Source: Arthrobacter endolithicus (GTDB taxonomy: Bacteria; Actinomycetota; Actinomycetes; Actinomycetales; Micrococcaceae). Taken from it: a stretch of 64,000 bases of DNA. The notes beneath the pieces were generated by a model that saw only the letters and a list, made by a program, of their open reading frames with translations, did no database searches and had not been told where the DNA came from. A program made the translations under genes and the position numbers. Location of the stretch: assembly GCF_026627425.1 (NCBI RefSeq), contig NZ_JAPNLH010000019.1:1-64000 (forward strand), written 5' to 3'. Of the stretch, positions 44,927-53,249 are shown piece after piece. Each line of letters begins with the position of its first letter. The stretch's first letter is position 1.

Positions 44927-45813
44927 TTGGTGGTTTCCTTTCGGGGGCTGCGGGAGAGGAAGGAATCGGCGATCTGGTCAAAGGTGAGCCAGCTGATGCC
45001 TTCGTGGCTGTTAATGTGCTCGATCAGGCGTTCCAGCATGAGCAGAACCTGCGGACGTCCCGAGACATCAGGGTGAATGGTCATGGTGAAGGTCGCCTGA
45101 TCCATTTCCCGATAGACCCAGTCGAATTGGTCCCGCCACATCTGTTCGATATCACGCGGGCTAACGAAGCCGTGCGAATTCGGGGAGGCTTTGATGAACA
45201 TCATTGGCGGCAGGTCATCGAGGTACCAGTTGGCCGGGATCTCCACCAGATCGGTCTCCTCACCGCGGACCAGCGGCTCCATCCACGTCTCGGCGGCCTT
45301 CGTGTAGTCGATCTTCTTCCAGCTATCACCCACCCGCACGTAATAGGGCTCGAAGTCACGATGCATGAGGGAGTGGTCGTATTTGATGCCGCGCTCGAGC
45401 AGGATCTCGTTGGTCACGGGGGAGAATTCCCACCAGGGTGCCACATACCCCGTTGGCCGGCGCCCTGAGGCCTTTTCGATCAATTCGATCGAGCGGTCGA
45501 GGATCGCGGTCTCCTGCTCCCTGGTCATCGCAATGGGATTTTCGTGCGAGTAGCCGTGGACTCCGATTTCGTGTCCTTGGTCCACGATCATTTTGACCAG
45601 CTCAGGGAAGGTTTCGAGGGAATGACCAGGGACGAACCAGGTGGAGGGAAGGGAGTACTTCTCGAACATACGGATAAGGCGAGGGCCGCCGACTTCTCCG
45701 CTGAATAAGCCGCGTGAGATGTCACACGGTGAGTCCTCGCCCCCATAGGACCCGAGCATTCCGGCAACTGCGTCCACGTCTACACCGAACGCTACTTGGA
45801 TATCCTTGGTCAT
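44923..45813 (-). CDS. CE4/polysaccharide-deacetylase-fold hydrolase, PuuE (allantoinase)/cyclic imide hydrolase-like
   Basis: A 296-residue metal hydrolase of the NodB/CE4 fold. The Asp pair is near the start (VAFGVDVDA, Asp12/Asp14), the metal histidines are in [13 protein letters not shown] (His86, His90), and a late histidine is in [12 protein letters not shown]. The full length and [13 protein letters not shown] block match cytoplasmic PuuE allantoinase and bacterial cyclic imide hydrolases rather than secreted chitin deacetylases; there is no signal peptide. Such enzymes open a cyclic amide or imide ring. Its start lies 53 bases after asparaginase, and the MFS gene overlaps its end by four bases. 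Substrate unproven. Confidence 0.8.
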   Translation of the reverse strand: MTKDIQVAFGVDVDAVAGMLGSYGGEDSPCDISRGLFSGEVGGPRLIRMFEKYSLPSTWFVPGHSLETFPELVKMIVDQGHEIGVHGYSHENPIAMTREQETAILDRSIELIEKASGRRPTGYVAPWWEFSPVTNEILLERGIKYDHSLMHRDFEPYYVRVGDSWKKIDYTKAAETWMEPLVRGEETDLVEIPANWYLDDLPPMMFIKASPNSHGFVSPRDIEQMWRDQFDWVYREMDQATFTMTIHPDVSGRPQVLLMLERLIEHINSHEGISWLTFDQIADSFLSRSPRKETTK

Positions 45814-45866
45814 GAGTCAACCTTTCACTTCGTTTTGTTTAATGTGGTCTTTTCGCGGCAGACCGG

Positions 45867-46880
45867 TCATGGGAGCGCGCCGCGGCGGGCGAAGACTTCT
45901 GTGATGCGGGACATAGGGGTCCCGAGTCTGAGCAGGAGACTAAGTAGGATCAGTGACTGGGACGGCCTGAGCAGCCCGGAGGGTATGGCCCCGGCCGCTC
46001 TAAGGTCCTCCCCGCCGCCGTCGCCGTAGCGTGGGACCACGGCGCCGGCATCCACCCTGGTGCTCGTCACCACCACTACGCCGGACGACGTGGCCTGGGC
46101 GATCCCCCTGCAAAGTTCATGGTTCGCATTGCCGATCCCGGTGCCTTGGAGCACAATTCCCGCGGCCCCGGCTTGGAGGGCCGCCCGTAGAAGTGTGGAG
46201 TCCGCGCCCGGATAGACAGCGATGAGGTCCACCCGCGGCGAACCTGCTGCCGTCCCAGGTGCAGGCAGAGGTTCAATTCGGGCCGGCGCATGCCCCATTC
46301 GGACTTCTCCTGCGGCGGATACGGATCCTGCTGGTCCGAAGTCCGGATTGGCGAAGGCACGCAGCTGCGTTGTGTGGCACTTACGTACTCCCGTTACAGG
46401 GAAGATAGTTCCGGCAAAAACTACGAGTACACCCCTGTCCCTCGCCAAGGGGGACGCGGCGACGGCGATAGCCTGGGAGAGGTTATCCGGACCGTCCGGG
46501 ACCGGGGAATCGGCGGCCTGCTGTGCTCCGGTGAACACAACCGGGCGCGGATCATCATGCAGGAGGTTAACAAGATAAGCTGTCTCCTCCATGGTGTCCG
46601 TGCCGTGTGTGACCACCACCCCCAATACCTCAGGGGTTGCCAGAGCCTCTTGTATCCGCATGCTGATGGCGGCCATGTCATCGACGGTCAGCAAATAGGA
46701 ACCCTTCCGGAAGACATCGACAACACGGACCGGATGGGAGGGCCGCACGGCCATGCTGGCGAACACCTCCTCGCCCGAGTCCGACGCCACTGCTCCCCCG
46801 GTCCCGGATGCGCGGGAGGATATTGTCCCCCCCGTGGCAAGGAGCACCACATGCGGCCCCGAAATGTTGTTGACAGTCAT
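45867..46880 (-). CDS. Asparaginase-family amidohydrolase
   Basis: A 337-residue N-terminal nucleophile-type L-asparaginase fold. The two catalytic threonines are in LLATGGTISS (Thr19) and VTHGTDTMEETA (Thr94 with Asp95); the Lys position is in RKCHTTQLRAF. The usual asparaginase loop GAMRPAD is GAQQAAD, so Arg is lost and substrate preference may differ. The C-terminus (about 300-337) is typical. The ATG at 46880 has GGAG nine bases before it. It is the first gene of the leftward operon, 29 bp from a palindromic operator. Members hydrolyse asparagine, glutamine or other open amides. Confidence 0.85.
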   Translation of the reverse strand: MTVNNISGPHVVLLATGGTISSRASGTGGAVASDSGEEVFASMAVRPSHPVRVVDVFRKGSYLLTVDDMAAISMRIQEALATPEVLGVVVTHGTDTMEETAYLVNLLHDDPRPVVFTGAQQAADSPVPDGPDNLSQAIAVAASPLARDRGVLVVFAGTIFPVTGVRKCHTTQLRAFANPDFGPAGSVSAAGEVRMGHAPARIEPLPAPGTAAGSPRVDLIAVYPGADSTLLRAALQAGAAGIVLQGTGIGNANHELCRGIAQATSSGVVVVTSTRVDAGAVVPRYGDGGGEDLRAAGAIPSGLLRPSQSLILLSLLLRLGTPMSRITEVFARRGALP

Positions 46881-46909
46881 TTCCACTCCGTAGATCTTGT
46901 GTAGCCGTT

Positions 46910-46931
46910 CCTCCCCAATCGATTGGGGAGG
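46910..46931. promoter_or_regulatory. Palindromic operator 1, LacI-type
   Basis: A perfect 22-bp palindrome centred on 46920/46921 with core CCCCAATCGATTGGGG. The central CG is typical of LacI-family operators. It sits 29 bp upstream of the asparaginase start and would block its promoter. The second, almost identical palindrome is 109 bp away, centre to centre. Confidence 0.8.
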
Positions 46932-47017
46932 CGGCCAAAACCGACCCCTGCGACGCTTTGGTACTTGAGCCCGCCTGGTTTGACGACACATGGTCATCCG
47001 TTGCGGGTTCGAATACC

Positions 47018-47041
47018 GCTTACCCAATCGATTGGGTAAGC
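47018..47041. promoter_or_regulatory. Palindromic operator 2, LacI-type
   Basis: A perfect 24-bp palindrome centred on 47029/47030 with core ACCCAATCGATTGGGT, sharing CCCAATCGATTGGG with operator 1. A TATAGA element begins 10 bases downstream toward the regulator gene, so binding would repress the regulator itself. Together with operator 1 it is well placed for loop formation by a LacI tetramer. Confidence 0.8.
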
Positions 47042-47051
47042 TGGGAGCAAC

Positions 47052-47057
47052 TATAGA
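47052..47057 (+). promoter_or_regulatory. Candidate -10 element of the regulator gene
   Basis: TATAGA lies just downstream of operator 2 and about 98 bases before the regulator start. A matching -35 would fall inside the operator (ATTGGG, 47031-47036), which fits autorepression. No further evidence. Confidence 0.4.
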
Positions 47058-47154
47058 ATGTGAGCTGCGGCACGTCAAGAGTCCCGGAGCGGGCCTCTAA
47101 GACAGCCGGCAGATCTTATGGTTGCGCTTTTCGAAATCAGACTGGGGGAACGAA

Positions 47155-48210
47155 TTGAACGACAGCACGGCAGGGGGCCGGACGGTCACACTGAAGGATC
47201 TTGCGAATGAGCTCGGCATTCACCCATCGACCGTGTCCAGGATCCTTCACTCCGGCACCGAAGTGGCGCGGGGAGCCGCGTCCGTGGCGACGGCCAAACG
47301 AGTTCGTGACCTGGCGCACAAGCTCGGCTACTCCCCCGATCCGCAGGCCACTAGTCTGCGGACCCGGCGCACCCACCTTCTGGGAGTAATAGTGCCCAGG
47401 CTTTCGGACCTCGTTCTGGCCATCATGTACGAGGGCATTGAAGAGGGTGCCGCCGGGCTGGGCTACTCCACTTTTGTCATGAACTCCCGCGACAACCCGG
47501 TGGAACAACGACGGAAAACGGACACGATGCTGGCTCGCCGGGTGGACGGGCTGATCATCGGCGATGCGCATCTGGACAACGTCCTGCTGCAGGAACTACG
47601 CACCCGCAAGGTTCCATTTGTCCTCATGAACCGCCGCGTCCCCGGCCACCCGTCGGCCACCTGTGACGACGTGCTCGGAGGCCAGCTTGCGGCCGACCAC
47701 CTGTGGAGCCGCGGGCATCGGAACGTCGCCGTGATCGCCGGCGAGCCCTATGCCAGCACCGCCGTAGACCGGACGGCCGGCTTCGTTGATCAATGGAAGT
47801 CCTTTGGCGGTGCAATCTCACAGCAAGCCGTAGTGTGGTCGCGGTTCGATACCGCCGGAGGACGGGAAGCTGCTGAAAACATCCTTAACGCATGCAATCC
47901 TCGTCCCACTGCCCTCTTCGCCGTCAATGACTTCGCAGCGATCGGAGCCATGGGAGCATTGCGTTCCCACGGCCTAACGGTCGGGCGCGACATGGCCGTC
48001 GTCGGCTTTAACGACACCTCCTTGGCCGCGGAGCTGCCCATCCCTCTGTCGTCAGTGCGCTCGCCTATGCTCGATATCGGGCGAACCGCAGTGCAGCTCC
48101 TGAAACAGGTTCTTGACGGGGAACGCGTCGAACCCATCAGGTTGAAACCCACTCTTTGTGTCCGCGAAAGCAGCGCCCGAGCAATCAGCGCGACACTTTT
48201 GCGGCAATGA
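47155..48210 (+). CDS. LacI-family transcriptional regulator
   Basis: A 351-residue regulator. The N-terminal HTH is VTLKDLANELGIHPSTVSRI with the hinge TKRVRDLAHKLGYSPD and the DNA-binding linker PQATSLRTRRT. The periplasmic-binding-like sensor domain has LGVIVPRLSD, VDGLIIGDA, CDDVLGGQLAADHLW, RNVAVIAGEPY, FAVNDFAAIGAMGALRSHGL and VVGFNDTSLAAELPIPLSSVRSP. The TTG at 47155 is chosen because GGGGGA precedes it; the frame is open further upstream to 47122. It is flanked by two perfect palindromes and sits between the two opposite operons. The effector is probably a substrate or product of the neighbouring pathway. Confidence 0.9.
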   Translation: MNDSTAGGRTVTLKDLANELGIHPSTVSRILHSGTEVARGAASVATAKRVRDLAHKLGYSPDPQATSLRTRRTHLLGVIVPRLSDLVLAIMYEGIEEGAAGLGYSTFVMNSRDNPVEQRRKTDTMLARRVDGLIIGDAHLDNVLLQELRTRKVPFVLMNRRVPGHPSATCDDVLGGQLAADHLWSRGHRNVAVIAGEPYASTAVDRTAGFVDQWKSFGGAISQQAVVWSRFDTAGGREAAENILNACNPRPTALFAVNDFAAIGAMGALRSHGLTVGRDMAVVGFNDTSLAAELPIPLSSVRSPMLDIGRTAVQLLKQVLDGERVEPIRLKPTLCVRESSARAISATLLRQ

Positions 48211-48511
48211 CCAAAGCCCCGGAGCCTCCCCGAGCGATGCAGCAGGCGTGCCAGTTCCCAGCCTCGCCTCAGCTCCTCATACCGCTCTGAGGCGATGACC
48301 TGCTCAACGTGCCTCATGACCAACGCAAAGGGAACTTCCGGCGGCAGTTCCAGCAGCGGCAGGCCATGCTCCGCGCCGGCCCGAAACGGGCGCGGAAGCC
48401 TCCTGGAACACGGGATTAACCGCCGATTAGTGCAATAACGATAATCCAGCCCACCAGATTCAGCGGCCTGCACAATTCCCGCAAGGCCAGTTGTTGAGTA
48501 ACGTTGCCTCC
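48211..48511. other. Gap between regulator and pxpA, with an unassigned minus-strand reading
   Basis: The minus strand carries a coding-looking stretch (HGLPLLELPPEVPFALVMRH, EQVIASERYEELRRGWELAR) that runs into the 3' end of the regulator gene in an open frame. I cannot name a family and see no ribosome site, so I treat it as a possible relic. A second operator matching CCAATCGATTGG is not present here. Confidence 0.35.
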
Positions 48512-49261
48512 ATGCAAGCCACTGTGACCACCGACACTCACTCCCACGTGACGTTGAACTCCGATTTGGGCGAAGGGCTGGGCATTCACGAGTTCGGCAA
48601 TGACGAGGAACTCATGCGCATCATAGACGTCGCCAACGTTGCCTGCGGATATCACTCCGGTGATCCCGACGTCATGAACCGGACCGTTGCCCTCGCGGCA
48701 TCGCACGGTGTGGCGGTCGGAGCCCATCCCGGCCTTCCGGATGTGGTGGGCTTCGGCCGCCGTCGAATGGTGCTCAGCCCAGAAGAAGTCGGGTCAATCA
48801 TTCTCTACCAGACCGGAGCGCTCGCTGCCTTCCTCAAGAAGCACGGGCTGGAACTTAACCACATTAAGCCGCACGGCGCTCTCTACGGCATGCTCGCTGC
48901 CGACGAGGAACTGATGCAGGCGGCCGCCTCAACGGCATTGCAGTTCGGTGTCCCCTTCTACGGTCTGGCCGGCACTGCGCACGAAATCGTCTGCCGGGCC
49001 ATGGGCGTGGACTTTGTGCCCGAGCTCTATGTTGACCTCAATTACGGCCCCACTGGCGAGCTCCTAATTCAGCGTCGTCCGGCCCCCACTGATCCGGTCG
49101 CGGCGGCCGAGCGCGTCAGCCAGGCATTGGCCGGAGAGCGTGTCCTCGCCGTTGACGGCACTAAGCTGGACATCCCCTTCCAGAGCGTCTGCGTCCACTC
49201 CGACGCACCCAATTCGACCGCCGTGGCCTCCGCCGTGCGCGCCGTCCTCGGTCCACGTTGA
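48512..49261 (+). CDS. pxpA: LamB/YcsF family protein, 5-oxoprolinase subunit A
   Basis: A 249-residue protein of the LamB/YcsF family: NSDLGEGLGIHEFGNDEEL, NVACGYHSGDPDVM, GVAVGAHPGLPD, IKPHGALYGM and FVPELYVDLNYGPTGEL. PxpA works with PxpB and PxpC in ATP-dependent opening of 5-oxoproline; the family takes its name from a fungal lactam-utilisation gene. The ATG at 48512 lacks a strong ribosome site; an alternative start is TTG at 48491. First gene of the five-gene unit whose spacing is 31 bp, 2 bp and then overlaps. An intact PxpA supports a lactam or cyclic amide as substrate. Confidence 0.88.
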   Translation: MQATVTTDTHSHVTLNSDLGEGLGIHEFGNDEELMRIIDVANVACGYHSGDPDVMNRTVALAASHGVAVGAHPGLPDVVGFGRRRMVLSPEEVGSIILYQTGALAAFLKKHGLELNHIKPHGALYGMLAADEELMQAAASTALQFGVPFYGLAGTAHEIVCRAMGVDFVPELYVDLNYGPTGELLIQRRPAPTDPVAAAERVSQALAGERVLAVDGTKLDIPFQSVCVHSDAPNSTAVASAVRAVLGPR

Positions 49262-49292
49262 TCTAAACTCCTTCGAGAAAGCGAGAATCCAC

Positions 49293-49532
49293 ATGGCAAT
49301 CATCGTCTCCCCACTGCCGGGAATTTTTTACCGCAAGCCCGGTCCGGGCAAGCCTCCGTTCGCCAACGAAGGGGACACCATCGTGATTGGACAGACGGTG
49401 GGCATTGTCGAAATCATGAAGCAGTTCACTGAAATCCAGTCTGACGTCGCCGGCGTCCTCCAGTCCTTCGAGGTCGATGACGGCGCAATGGTCAACCCGG
49501 GCGATGCAATCATTGTCATCCATGAAGGATAG
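49293..49532 (+). CDS. Free-standing biotin carboxyl carrier protein
   Basis: A 79-residue biotinyl domain with the lysine in the biotin motif VEIMKQF (Lys43) and the preceding and following strand pattern GDTIVIGQTVGIVE and DGAMVNPGDAIIVI. It lacks the Ala/Pro linker and N-terminal region of a usual AccB (about 150 residues). GCGAGAA precedes the ATG. It lies between pxpA and biotin carboxylase. In this operon no acetyl-CoA carboxyltransferase genes are present, so this carrier probably serves the PxpBC-type carboxyltransferase. It could be biotinylated by the host's BirA. Confidence 0.9.
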   Translation: MAIIVSPLPGIFYRKPGPGKPPFANEGDTIVIGQTVGIVEIMKQFTEIQSDVAGVLQSFEVDDGAMVNPGDAIIVIHEG

Positions 49533-49534
49533 AT

Positions 49535-50887
49535 ATGAAGAAACTGCTGATCGCAAATCGCGGCGAGATTGCCGTGCGGATTGCCCGCACTGCCCGCCAA
49601 ATGTGTATTGAAACAGTCCTCGTGGCTAGCGAACCCGACGCTGATTCCCTCGCTGCACGTTCCTGCGACCATTTTGTCTTGATCGGTCCGGCTCCCGCGA
49701 CTGCTAGCTACCTGAACCAGGACGCGATTCTCGCCGCAGCTCTGGAGACCGGTTGCGAGGCAGTCCACCCGGGCTATGGTTTCCTCTCCGAGAACGCCGC
49801 GTTCGCCCGCAAGGTAGCTCAATCGGGCCTGATCTGGGTCGGTCCGGACGCCGCCGCCATAGAAATGATGGGCAACAAGTCCATGGCAAGGGAATCGGCC
49901 CGTAAGGCCGGCGTCCCTGTTCTCCCCGGATCGGACGGCCCGCTGGATCCGGCCGCGGACGCCGTCGAAGTTGGCCGCGGAATCGGATACCCGCTCGTGG
50001 TTAAGGCATCCGCAGGCGGCGGCGGCCGAGGAATCCGCTTCGTCGACCACGAAGACGAGCTTCTTGAAACAATCGATATGGCGCGTGGCGAAGCGGCTTC
50101 CGTCTTCGGTGATCCCACCGTCTATCTGGAGCGCTTCGTCCAACATGCACGGCACGTAGAGGTGCAGATTCTCGGCGACGGAACCAGCTTTATCCACCTC
50201 GGAGACCGTGACTGCTCCCTGCAGAGACGCTCACAGAAAGTTATCGAAGAAGCACCGGCACCGGACCTTCCCGACGCGGTGCGCCGAATCATCCGGGAGT
50301 CCTCCGTGGAACTTGCCCGCGGATGCGGTTACAGCGGGGCCGGAACCGTCGAATTTCTGTATGACCCCAAGAACCAGGAAGCAGCATTTATCGAAATGAA
50401 CACACGTATCCAGGTCGAGCACCCAATCACCGAGGCAATCACCGGCATCGATCTGGTCCGCGAACAACTGCAGATTGCCTCCACCGGCACCATGTCCTTA
50501 AGGCAGGACGACATCCGTCTCGTCGGCCACGCTATAGAATGCCGCATCAACGCCGAAGACCCGGACCACAACTTCTTCCCCAGCCCTGGCCTGATCAAGG
50601 ACTTGCACTGGCCCACCGGTCCAGGCATTCGAGTCGACGCGGGAGTGGAGCGAGGGTCGGTGGTCAGCCCGTATTATGACTCGCTGCTTGCCAAACTGAT
50701 CCTCTACGCGGATACCCGTGAAGCCGCCATAAAGGAAATGCTCAATGCGCTGGACCAGACGCGGATCGAAGGGGTCAAAACCACTATCGGGCTTCACAAA
50801 AAGCTGTTGGCGCGCCCCGAATTCGCAGCTGTCACCCACCACTCAAAGTTCATAGAAACAACGGCCGACCTAATGGAGGCGCAATGA
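49535..50887 (+). CDS. Biotin carboxylase subunit
   Basis: A 450-residue ATP-grasp enzyme that carboxylates biotin on the carrier using bicarbonate and ATP. Motifs: LLIANRGEIAVRIARTARQM, YGFLSENAAFARKV, the glycine loop VVKASAGGGGRGIRFV, the catalytic HLGDRDCSLQRRSQKVIEEA, FIEMNTRIQVEHPITE and the C-terminal SPYYDSLLAKLI. The full family length is present. It starts two bases after the carrier stop, and its own stop overlaps pxpB by four bases. No AccA/AccD is adjacent, so its acyl acceptor is not acetyl-CoA by context. Confidence 0.93.
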   Translation: MKKLLIANRGEIAVRIARTARQMCIETVLVASEPDADSLAARSCDHFVLIGPAPATASYLNQDAILAAALETGCEAVHPGYGFLSENAAFARKVAQSGLIWVGPDAAAIEMMGNKSMARESARKAGVPVLPGSDGPLDPAADAVEVGRGIGYPLVVKASAGGGGRGIRFVDHEDELLETIDMARGEAASVFGDPTVYLERFVQHARHVEVQILGDGTSFIHLGDRDCSLQRRSQKVIEEAPAPDLPDAVRRIIRESSVELARGCGYSGAGTVEFLYDPKNQEAAFIEMNTRIQVEHPITEAITGIDLVREQLQIASTGTMSLRQDDIRLVGHAIECRINAEDPDHNFFPSPGLIKDLHWPTGPGIRVDAGVERGSVVSPYYDSLLAKLILYADTREAAIKEMLNALDQTRIEGVKTTIGLHKKLLARPEFAAVTHHSKFIETTADLMEAQ

Positions 50888-51789
50888 GCGGCCCGGAATT
50901 GGCCCTGCAGGAGGCGCGTTACACATGGGGAGCAGATGAATTCCTCTTCGTCGAGGTTTCAGAGGCCATGAGCCTGGCCGCCAACTTCAAGGTTATGTCA
51001 CTCGCCGCCAGGCTCTCGGACTCCAACCTCCCCGGGATTGTGGACATCTGTCCTGCCAATGCCTCGCTTCTGGTGCGGTTCGATCCCGACGTCCTCCCAC
51101 CGCACACCCTTGAAAAGACCGTCCGTGCGATCGAACGCGACCTGACCCATCATCAGGAGCAGACGCTCCAAACCCGGATCATTGAGGTCCCAGTCTGGTA
51201 CGGCGATCCCTTCACCGCTGAGGTGGAGAAGCGCTTTCGTGACGGATTCCATCAGGAACCCGAAGGGACCGACGTCGAGTTTGCTGCCAAGGTCAACAAC
51301 CTCAAAGACTCCGCCGAATTTATTGAACGCCATCACAGCCAGCCCTGGCTCGTATCCATGGTTGGCTTCGTCGCCGGGCTACCCTTCCTCTTTCAACTGG
51401 TCGAGCGGGAAAAACAGCTCCAAGTCCCCAAGTACCTGAGCCCACGTACCGATACGCCCAAACTGACGGTGGGCCACGGCGGCTGCTTTGGTTGCATCTA
51501 CTCGGTGCGCGGCGCAGGCGGGTACCAAATGTTCGGCGTGGCTGCCGCACCGATCTTTGATCCGGCCCAGGCCCTGGAAGACTTCAAAGACTTCATGGTT
51601 TTCTTTCGGCCGGGGGATATCGTCAAATTCAGCCCGGTTACAGAAACCGACTACAACAGCATCCAGAGACAGATTTCTGCCGGAACGTTCCGGTACCGCC
51701 AAAGACCCGTGACCTTTGACCTTTCCAAGGCTCTGGCAAACCCCGAACGGTACAACCGGGAACTCTTGGAGGCCCTCAATGGCATTTAG
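50884..51789 (+). CDS. pxpB: 5-oxoprolinase subunit B/allophanate hydrolase subunit 1-like (KipI family)
   Basis: A 301-residue protein of the AHS1/KipI family, with the core ADEFLFVEVSEAMSLAANFK, PANASLLVRFDP, EVPVWYG, VGFVAGLPFLFQL, LPKYLSPRTDTPKLTVG-like positions and SVRGAGGYQMFGVAAAPIFD. It is about 60 residues longer than ordinary PxpB (about 240), the extra lying around residues 105-155 and at the C-terminus. The homologous half is part of the carboxyltransferase domain in urea carboxylase. Overlaps accC-like gene by four bases and pxpC by eleven. Confidence 0.87.
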   Translation: MSGPELALQEARYTWGADEFLFVEVSEAMSLAANFKVMSLAARLSDSNLPGIVDICPANASLLVRFDPDVLPPHTLEKTVRAIERDLTHHQEQTLQTRIIEVPVWYGDPFTAEVEKRFRDGFHQEPEGTDVEFAAKVNNLKDSAEFIERHHSQPWLVSMVGFVAGLPFLFQLVEREKQLQVPKYLSPRTDTPKLTVGHGGCFGCIYSVRGAGGYQMFGVAAAPIFDPAQALEDFKDFMVFFRPGDIVKFSPVTETDYNSIQRQISAGTFRYRQRPVTFDLSKALANPERYNRELLEALNGI

Positions 51790-52765
51790 AATTAAAACAC
51801 CGGGGTTGGCAACAACAGTCCAGGACCAGGGACGCTTCGGTCACTACAACGTCGGTATCCCGCAAAGCGGTTCTATGGACCAGTACTCAGCTGAACTCGG
51901 CAACGCACTCGTGGGCAACTCGGTACAGGATGCCGTTCTCGAATGTACCTACGTCGGCCCCGCGCTGATCACCGATCACCATGTTGTCATCGCCATCACC
52001 GGAGCACCGGTGGATATCAAGGTCAACGGCATGCCACGACCGCAGTGGACCAGGCTGCGCCTTAACGCCGGCGATGAGCTCAGCTTCGGAGTCATCCAAG
52101 GCGGGACCCGCTACTACATCGCGGTCAGCGGCGGTATCGACGTTCCCGAGGTACTTGGCAGTCGATCCACCTACAGTCTCGGCGTCATTGGCGGATTTAA
52201 AGGCAGAAAGCTAGAGACCGGAGACGAAGTTGCCATCGGCGATCCGATTAACAACAGGACGCTGTCCGCCGTCGAAGCTGTCCCGGAAAACTTCAGGCCG
52301 GTATTTACTAAGGAACAGGTGGTCCGCATTGTCCTGGGCCTGTACGACCACCGTCTCTCCGTCGAAGGGCTGGACAACCTTCTCCACGGCGAGTGGACGG
52401 TGACACCCGTGGCAGACAGGATGGGATTGCGTTACTCAGGTCCAGGTGTGACGTGGAAGGACCGCGAGCAGCCCTTTGGCGCAGGGTCAGACCCATCCAA
52501 CATTGTTGATGCCGGCTACGCTGTCGGATCTATCCAAATTCCGGGCGGCACTCAGCCCATCATTCTGCACCGAGATGCTGTGTCAGGCGGCGGCTATGCC
52601 ATGGTCGCCACAGTCATAAGCGCAGACATGGATCTGGTAGCCCGAGCGGCACCGGGCACAGCCACGACTTTTAGAGCCGTCAGTCAGCACGAGGCCTTGT
52701 CAGCCCGCGAGGAACTCTCTGACCGCAAAAATGAGGCCTGGGCGGCAGTGGGTGCCACCCGGTGA
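51779..52765 (+). CDS. pxpC: 5-oxoprolinase subunit C/biotin-dependent carboxyltransferase-like (AHS2, KipA family)
   Basis: A 328-residue AHS2/KipA protein: TPGLATTVQDQGRFGHYNVG, IPQSGSMDQYSAELGNALVG, GTRYYIAVSGGIDVPEVLGS, TVTPVADRMGLRYSG, DAGYAVGSIQIPGG and QPIILHRDAVSGGGYAM. With PxpB it forms the KipIA-type unit whose fused form is the carboxyltransferase of urea carboxylase. The ATG at 51779 overlaps pxpB by eleven bases; an upstream frame to 51716 is not real. Last gene of the operon. Expected partners: PxpA for ring opening and the biotin carrier and biotin carboxylase before it. Confidence 0.88.
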   Translation: MAFRIKTPGLATTVQDQGRFGHYNVGIPQSGSMDQYSAELGNALVGNSVQDAVLECTYVGPALITDHHVVIAITGAPVDIKVNGMPRPQWTRLRLNAGDELSFGVIQGGTRYYIAVSGGIDVPEVLGSRSTYSLGVIGGFKGRKLETGDEVAIGDPINNRTLSAVEAVPENFRPVFTKEQVVRIVLGLYDHRLSVEGLDNLLHGEWTVTPVADRMGLRYSGPGVTWKDREQPFGAGSDPSNIVDAGYAVGSIQIPGGTQPIILHRDAVSGGGYAMVATVISADMDLVARAAPGTATTFRAVSQHEALSAREELSDRKNEAWAAVGATR

Positions 52766-53249
52766 GGGCCACCGTTGAACTATCTTCCGTTGCCGTTTTA
52801 AAAAGTTCGAACCCACCAAGTCCGTGGCTTGGATCCCCTCCCCTTCGCCACAGGCTTTTAATCCTGGCCAAGGACTGATTTCGCTCCGCTCGTTACGCCG
52901 TTCCAGATCAGTACAACCGCGCTTCGCATCCCGGTATCACCGTCCCCGATGACGCGCGTCAGCGGATACGATCGGCGGGGCCGCCGGATTCTTCCACTTT
53001 GCCAAGGGCATCGGCGGAAGCGACCTCAAGGCGTACCTGGCCGGCAGTATCGCCGCTGCGCCGAACTCAGTCCCGTTGATCGACGGGATTCAACAACAAC
53101 ATTGGACGGCGCCAACTCCTTCTTACGACTGGACAGTGCACGAGCCGGTCACACGTCAAACGGCATGAATTTGTTCTTCGCCACACTCTTAAGCGAACGG
53201 GGACCACTTGGCTCCCGCGACCGGTACCTAGCGGCTTCAGATACGCATC
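52766..53249. other. Gap after pxpC, no intact gene
   Basis: Mostly non-coding. At about 52971-53100 the plus strand reads AAGFFHFAKGIGGSDLKAYL and IAAAPNSVPLIDGI in one frame, which looks like the remains of a protein I do not recognise. No start or ribosome site is seen. Confidence 0.4.

Noticed and set aside
47790-48473. 227-codon minus-strand gene overlapping the LacI 3' end
   Set aside because: Most of it is antisense to the regulator; only the part beyond 48210 looks possibly coding, and I could not assign it.
49328-50197. 289-codon minus-strand frame opposite biotin carboxylase
   Set aside because: Shadow of a strongly conserved enzyme gene; residue composition is not protein-like.
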